Origin: Clostridiaceae bacterium
GTDB lineage: Bacteria; Bacillota; Clostridia; Saccharofermentanales; UBA5734
DNA length: 10,627 nucleotides
Direction: 5' to 3'
NCBI GenBank assembly: GCA_012522285.1
Contig: JAAYKS010000001.1
Location: forward strand, 1-10,627
Every line of letters begins with the position of its first letter. Within the stretch, counting starts at the first letter, position 1. Both the position numbers and the translations under genes were made by a program. Shown in pieces: positions 7,697 through 10,627 of the stretch. The notes under the pieces were generated by a model, which was not told the origin of the DNA, did not search any database, and was given only the letters and a program-made list of their open reading frames with translations.

Positions 7697-8197
7697 TCAT
7701 CCGAAATACCGGCTCACATGGAGCTCGTGCAGCGCGGGATCTTGCCCGAACCGATCGGGCTGCCAACCGTCTTTCGCGGCCACGACCCGGATCTTGAGAT
7801 CGAACACACCGCCGTCGGTTTCGGCCAGCGACAGTTCCACGATATGGCTCGCGACGGATGGGTCGCATGGCTGCATCTCATCGTCCACGCCTATGTAACC
7901 CTGTTGGGTGCCGTCCGCGACCCGCATCCCACCCAGTTCGGGGATCCCGGAGAGCGAGTCGGGATGGTCTCCGCTTTTCCAGCGATCCGCGACCGCGGCA
8001 CAAAAAGAAACCGCACAGTCCAGGGTGCGCGCTTTGCCGGCCAGCCCGTCCGAGACCGCGAACATCTGAACCAGAAAGACACCGACCACCGCGATGAGCG
8101 CGATGGAGGCGACGATTTCCGCCAAAGTGAAACCCTGGTGGCTGCGGAGGTATCCCGCGTCCCGTCGGGTACTGGAGTGCGCTTGTGCGCGGCGCAT
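7697..8197 (-). CDS. Type IV prepilin-like protein with canonical GFTLAE methylation/cleavage motif
   Basis: A 166-aa secreted pilus subunit precursor. A basic leader of 22 residues ends in HQG. The peptidase site G-FTLAE (22-27) places Glu at +5, followed by about 22 hydrophobic residues that form the TM and pilus-core helix (28-49). The rest is a globular domain with three Cys (Cys60, Cys66 and one near residue 110), compatible with a disulfide. It is the only fully canonical prepilin in the cluster. Its size and place among other minor subunits suggest a minor pilin (PilV/PilI type) rather than an abundant major pilin, but this is inferred. ATG 8197 follows the previous stop by 2 bases, and a GGGGGTG-like ribosome-binding site lies inside the end of that gene. 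Confidence 0.85.
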   Translation of the reverse strand: MRRAQAHSSTRRDAGYLRSHQGFTLAEIVASIALIAVVGVFLVQMFAVSDGLAGKARTLDCAVSFCAAVADRWKSGDHPDSLSGIPELGGMRVADGTQQGYIGVDDEMQPCDPSVASHIVELSLAETDGGVFDLKIRVVAAKDGWQPDRFGQDPALHELHVSRYFG

Positions 8198-8199
8198 CG

Positions 8200-8709
8200 T
8201 CAGGTCACCCCCGTTTTCAGATAAAACACCCCGGACAAGACCGTATCCTCACCGGACGCCGCCTCGTCTCCCAGTCGGGTGAGCTCAATCGCAAGAACGT
8301 TTGCGGTCTGCGTTTCGATTTCCATGTGATCGACCGCGGCAATCCGGCTCGCGGTCGCGTGAAGCGGCTGCGCGTCTGCACGGGCGAACAGCTCATACAG
8401 CCCTCCGTCCAGGCAATAGATCCAGGTGTCAAACGCCTGGTTCTCCGTTTCGGAGCGGATCACCAGCGCGTCTCCCTGCCCAAACGGATTGCCGGCGACC
8501 CGGATTCCGCCCTCGACGTCGTTCTTGCGCAGTTTCACGTCCACAAACGAAAGCCCGATCCGGAGCGCGGCGTCGCGGTCCTGGCGGCCGGACAGGTTGA
8601 AATACGCCTCGCTGCCCGCGGAAACCGTGGCAAAGATGAGAAACGACACCGCAAACAGCAGCACCATCACCAGAAAAACTTCGATGTTCGCGTATCCCCG
8701 TCTGTTCAT
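8200..8709 (-). CDS. DUF4860-like pilus cluster protein with short prepilin-type leader
   Basis: A 169-aa protein. It starts MNRRG-YANIEVF: a five-residue basic leader ending in Gly, then a segment whose fifth residue is Glu (Glu10), followed by a hydrophobic helix to about residue 29. This fits a prepilin peptidase site with an unusually short leader and Tyr instead of Phe at +1. The body contains ALRIGLSFVDVKLRKND (about 47-63), then TWIYCLDGGLYELF, which resembles proteins I recall as DUF4860 in clostridial pilin operons. That name is from memory and unverified. The reading frame is open 48 codons further upstream, but ATG 8709 overlaps the stop of the preceding gene as ATGA and has GAGGTG ahead, so the short form is chosen. 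Function is unknown; a minor subunit of the pilus is the simplest guess. Confidence 0.72.
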   Translation of the reverse strand: MNRRGYANIEVFLVMVLLFAVSFLIFATVSAGSEAYFNLSGRQDRDAALRIGLSFVDVKLRKNDVEGGIRVAGNPFGQGDALVIRSETENQAFDTWIYCLDGGLYELFARADAQPLHATASRIAAVDHMEIETQTANVLAIELTRLGDEAASGEDTVLSGVFYLKTGVT

Positions 8710-9014
8710 TTGGGAAACACCTCGATGATGGGCGGGAGGTTGCCAGCGGGCACCTCGTACCGGAAGTGGAAGGACGCGTCGTCCAGAATCACCCCGTACC
8801 GGTCGGCCAGGTATTGGAGGTTGGGCGGATAAGCCCCTTCCAGCGCATAGCATTGCAGAGCGGCCTGGCGAATCGCCTCCTGCTGAATCTCGCGATTGCG
8901 GTCGGACTGGTTGCCGGACACCCCGGCCAGAGCGACAAACACCGCCACGATCAGAATACCGGCCAGCGCGATGCCGGCGACCGAAGTCAGAAAACGGGTA
9001 TCCCGAATCCGCAC
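8706..9014 (-). CDS. Small single-TM pilus cluster protein (102 aa)
   Basis: A 102-aa protein starting at GTG 9014, with an AGGGGGT ribosome-binding site about 6 bases upstream. Residues about 9-31 form one hydrophobic segment after a short basic N-terminus (MRIRDTRF). The soluble part has QAALQCYALEGAYPPNLQYL (50-69), a pattern shared with small proteins of clostridial type IV pilus operons and similar to the N-terminal alpha helix plus YP turn of pseudopilins. No Gly/Glu+5 prepilin site is visible, so it may be an uncleaved bitopic membrane protein. It begins 10 bases after pilC and overlaps the DUF4860-like gene by 4 bases. I cannot assign a precise role. Confidence 0.7.
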   Translation of the reverse strand: MRIRDTRFLTSVAGIALAGILIVAVFVALAGVSGNQSDRNREIQQEAIRQAALQCYALEGAYPPNLQYLADRYGVILDDASFHFRYEVPAGNLPPIIEVFPK

Positions 9015-9024
9015 AGGCGACCCC

Positions 9025-10086
9025 CTAACCGATGGAGGACATGATGTCGATCAGCGGGAGCATGACCGTGAGCAGGATGCCGCCAACCACCGCCGACAGT
9101 ACGACGACTAGCAAAGGTTCGACGATGCCGGTCAGACGGTTGAGCTGATCGTCGACTTCGCCTTCGTACGATCGGGCTACCTTGCCCATGACCGTGTCGA
9201 GCTCGCCCGCTTTGCTGCCCATCGCCAGCATACGGATAAACAGTTTCGGAAAAATCCCGGTTCGGCCCAGCGCGGCAAAGGGCTCTTCGCCCTTGGCCAT
9301 CAACGCGCGGCTCTCCGCGATGCGGGCGGCAACGACGCTGTTGTCCACGATCGTCTCCGCCATCCCGAGCGACGTGTCCATGTCGATCCCGCTGGACAGC
9401 ATGTAGGACATCGCCATGCTAAACCGGGACGCATAAATCTTGCTGTACAACCCCTTGAGTCCGGGAAGCCCGAGTCGGAATCTGTCCCGCAGCCGGGTGC
9501 CGGCAGGCGTGTGGAAAAAGAACACCGCCGCCGCGATCAGAACCGCCAGAACAATCAGGATCAGGAGGGCATGCTGTTGCAAAAACAACCCGGTCAGCAG
9601 CACGCCGCGGGAGAACGCGGGCATATCACCGCCGAGGGAGGCAAAGATGCCGCTGAAAATCGGCAGAACCCGCACCACCAGCAACACGATGATCGCTGCC
9701 ATCATGATCAGAAGGACCAGCGGATACGTCAACGCGGAACGGATACGGGCAGACAGGCGGGCGTTTCGTTCGTAAAAGTCCGACAGATTGGTCATCACGG
9801 TGTCCAGGTTGCCCGACACCTCGCCGATCCGGGCCATGCCGACCAGGTGGGAAGGAAACCCTCCCTGCTTCTCCAGGGCGGTGGACAGCGGTTGCCGCTG
9901 TTCGACTCCCTTGCCCAACGCATACAGAACGGAGGACAACCGCGGGTTGTCGGCACTGTCCGCCAGCATGTCCACTCCCTCCTGGATCGGGATGCCGGAC
10001 TTGAGCACCAGAGCGATCTGTCCGCACAGCCAGGAGAGCTCCATCGAATCGAGGCGGGCTTTGGACGGGGTTCGGGTCTTATCCAT
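9025..10086 (-). CDS. pilC: Type IV pilus / type II secretion inner-membrane platform protein (PilC/GspF family)
   Basis: Polytopic membrane platform that connects the cytoplasmic ATPases to the growing pilus. From ATG 10086 the product is 353 aa, somewhat shorter than the usual ~400 because the N-terminal extension is reduced. It holds two T2SF repeats: residues about 17-140, with ARIGEVSGNLDTVM (85-98), and about 220-343, with the matching LAMGSKAGELDTVM (287-300). Hydrophobic segments are near 121-143, 165-190 and 321-345. The frame is open 29 codons further upstream, including an ATG at 10107, but only 10086 has a GAGGG ribosome-binding site (9 bases ahead). It is the first gene of the pilus block. 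A GspF of a secretion system is possible, but pilT in the same operon favours pili. Confidence 0.9.
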   Translation of the reverse strand: MDKTRTPSKARLDSMELSWLCGQIALVLKSGIPIQEGVDMLADSADNPRLSSVLYALGKGVEQRQPLSTALEKQGGFPSHLVGMARIGEVSGNLDTVMTNLSDFYERNARLSARIRSALTYPLVLLIMMAAIIVLLVVRVLPIFSGIFASLGGDMPAFSRGVLLTGLFLQQHALLILIVLAVLIAAAVFFFHTPAGTRLRDRFRLGLPGLKGLYSKIYASRFSMAMSYMLSSGIDMDTSLGMAETIVDNSVVAARIAESRALMAKGEEPFAALGRTGIFPKLFIRMLAMGSKAGELDTVMGKVARSYEGEVDDQLNRLTGIVEPLLVVVLSAVVGGILLTVMLPLIDIMSSIG

Positions 10087-10119
10087 GCGCAACGTCCCTC
10101 GTTTCATCAATGTGTACCA

Positions 10120-10125
10120 ATTATA
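10120..10125 (-). promoter_or_regulatory. Candidate -10 element upstream of pilC
   Basis: A perfect TATAAT lies on the minus strand in the AT-rich gap before pilC, about 34 bases from the ATG. No convincing -35 box is found 16-18 bases further upstream (the 17-base position reads GAACCA). An activator or another sigma factor may therefore be needed, or the match may be chance. It faces away from the plus-strand promoter candidate at 10152-10180. Confidence 0.35.
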
Positions 10126-10151
10126 CAATACTTGCCGGTCGTTGGTTCTTC

Positions 10152-10180
10152 TTGCGGGCTCGATTCTATACACTTATAAT
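10152..10180 (+). promoter_or_regulatory. Candidate promoter of the divergent lipoprotein gene
   Basis: A -35-like TTGCGG (10152-10157; only the TTG matches consensus), a 17-base spacer and a perfect -10 TATAAT (10175-10180). Transcription would start near 10187. The -10 box overlaps the first ATG at 10179 and lies directly before the in-frame ATG at 10182. If this promoter is used, translation must begin downstream, which supports a TTG start at 10230 or 10233. Confidence 0.45.
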
Positions 10181-10218
10181 GATGGAACCAGCCGATCGTG
10201 ACCCGGCCTCGCAGAAAC

Positions 10219-10223
10219 GAGGG
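10219..10223 (+). promoter_or_regulatory. Ribosome-binding site deciding the lipoprotein start
   Basis: GAGGG on the plus strand stands 6 bases before TTG 10230 and 9 bases before TTG 10233. It sits within a 10-base perfect palindrome, AGGGATCCCT (10220-10229). No comparable site is found before the ATG at 10182. Confidence 0.45.
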
Positions 10224-10229
10224 ATCCCT

Positions 10230-10627
10230 TTGTTGCCCGTATCGCCCTTTTCGCGCCATCGTGCGCGCTGGCTTGTGTTCTCTACCTTGTGCCTGTTGGT
10301 CTTTACCCTTCTATTGACAGGCTGTGTTCCTTATACGATTCCGACGATTTCGGAGTCCGGCACATCAACCGCGCGGACTGTGACGCCTTCCGTTTCCGGG
10401 ACTTCCCGCCCCACGACCGGACGGACGACCCGGCCGGCTCCCTCCTCAGGGTCGACAGAAACGGGGACGGCTCCCACCACGAACGACTCGCAGACGCAAC
10501 CTTCTTCCGGCACGAATCCTCCGACAGGCACGCCCACATCCCGGCCGTCGACGCAACCGACCGCGAAACCGACGACCCGGCCGCCGGTCACCACGACGAC
10601 CCGTCCGCCCGTCACCACAACCGCGCC
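10230..10627 (+). CDS. Secreted lipoprotein with Ser/Thr/Pro-rich linker, 3' end cut by window edge
   Basis: The visible 132 codons begin with a basic N-terminus (SRHRAR), a hydrophobic core (WLVFSTLCLLVFTLLL) and a lipobox LTGC with the lipidated Cys at residue 32. This is a type II signal peptide, so the protein would be anchored outside the membrane. From there to the edge the sequence is almost entirely Thr, Ser, Pro, Gly and Arg. It is a flexible, possibly glycosylated linker, ending in two TTRPPVTT repeats. The functional domain is beyond the window and cannot be named. The start is uncertain: TTG 10230 or 10233 has GAGGG ahead and lies downstream of the promoter, whereas the in-frame ATG at 10182 adds 16 residues, has no ribosome-binding site and directly follows the TATAAT. 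The gene is divergent from the pilus operon, and a link to pili is unproven. Confidence 0.75.
   Translation, partial: MLPVSPFSRHRARWLVFSTLCLLVFTLLLTGCVPYTIPTISESGTSTARTVTPSVSGTSRPTTGRTTRPAPSSGSTETGTAPTTNDSQTQPSSGTNPPTGTPTSRPSTQPTAKPTTRPPVTTTTRPPVTTTA
10572..10619 (+). repeat. Two copies of a 24-base tandem repeat in the lipoprotein linker
   Basis: Bases 10572-10595 and 10596-10619 both encode TTRPPVTT and differ at only a few positions. The array may continue past the right edge. In-frame repeats of this kind usually change linker length by slippage or recombination. Confidence 0.8.

Noticed and set aside
7701..7868. N-terminal extension of the PilX-like protein
   Set aside because: The extra residues are Arg-rich, overlap the end of the prepilin gene in another frame and have no ribosome-binding site. 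The start at 7682 is better supported.
8710..8853. N-terminal extension of the DUF4860-like protein
   Set aside because: These 48 codons overlap the 102-aa gene in another frame and would bury the prepilin-like leader. The ATGA-coupled start at 8709 fits better.
10331..10618. Minus-strand Val/Gly-rich frame
   Set aside because: It is the reverse reading of the Thr/Pro-rich lipoprotein linker, and the repeated VVVTGGRVV pattern is a product of that repeat.

Overview
The window is GC-rich, densely packed bacterial chromosome. Nearly all genes lie on the minus strand, in two head-to-tail operons read from right to left, with one divergent gene cut off at the right edge. The gene families point to a high-GC member of the Clostridia (Firmicutes): a type I-beta DAHP synthase of the Thermotoga/Bacillus kind, an EPSP synthase with a GESGTTLR loop, a prephenate dehydrogenase ending in an ACT domain, and a DUF4860-like pilus gene. 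The exact taxon cannot be read from the sequence.

Aromatic amino-acid block (1..5944, minus strand). In transcription order: tyrA (prephenate dehydrogenase with ACT domain), a fused aroE-aroK gene (shikimate dehydrogenase joined to shikimate kinase), aroF (DAHP synthase with an N-terminal regulatory domain), aroB (3-dehydroquinate synthase) and aroA (EPSP synthase, running off the left edge within a few codons of its expected end). Together they cover DAHP synthesis, ring closure, shikimate formation, phosphorylation, EPSP formation and the tyrosine-branch dehydrogenase. 3-dehydroquinate dehydratase and chorismate synthase are not in the window. Genes overlap by 17, 4 and 8 bases with one 30-base gap, so they are probably one co-transcribed and translationally coupled unit. 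A sigma-A-like promoter candidate lies just upstream of tyrA.

Type IV pilus block (6105..10086, minus strand). In transcription order: pilC-like inner-membrane platform protein, a small one-TM protein of 102 aa, a DUF4860-like protein with a very short prepilin-type leader, a canonical GFTLAE prepilin, a PilX/GspK-like protein lacking Glu+5, and pilT, the retraction ATPase. Spacings run from -4 to +14 bases. No assembly ATPase (PilB), major pilin, prepilin peptidase or PilMNO is visible, so the rest of the machine must be encoded elsewhere or beyond the right edge, or the cluster is a reduced one.

Right edge (10087..10627). A divergent promoter region precedes a plus-strand lipoprotein gene. 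It has a lipobox (LTGC) and a long Ser/Thr/Pro-rich linker with a 24-base tandem repeat. The catalytic or binding domain is outside the window. No RNA genes, insertion sequences, CRISPR arrays or prophage genes were seen. Most of the content is recognisable housekeeping or pilus machinery. The most unusual points are the AroE-AroK fusion with an altered cofactor loop, the graded prepilin motifs of the pilus proteins, and the promoter that overlaps the most obvious ATG of the lipoprotein gene.
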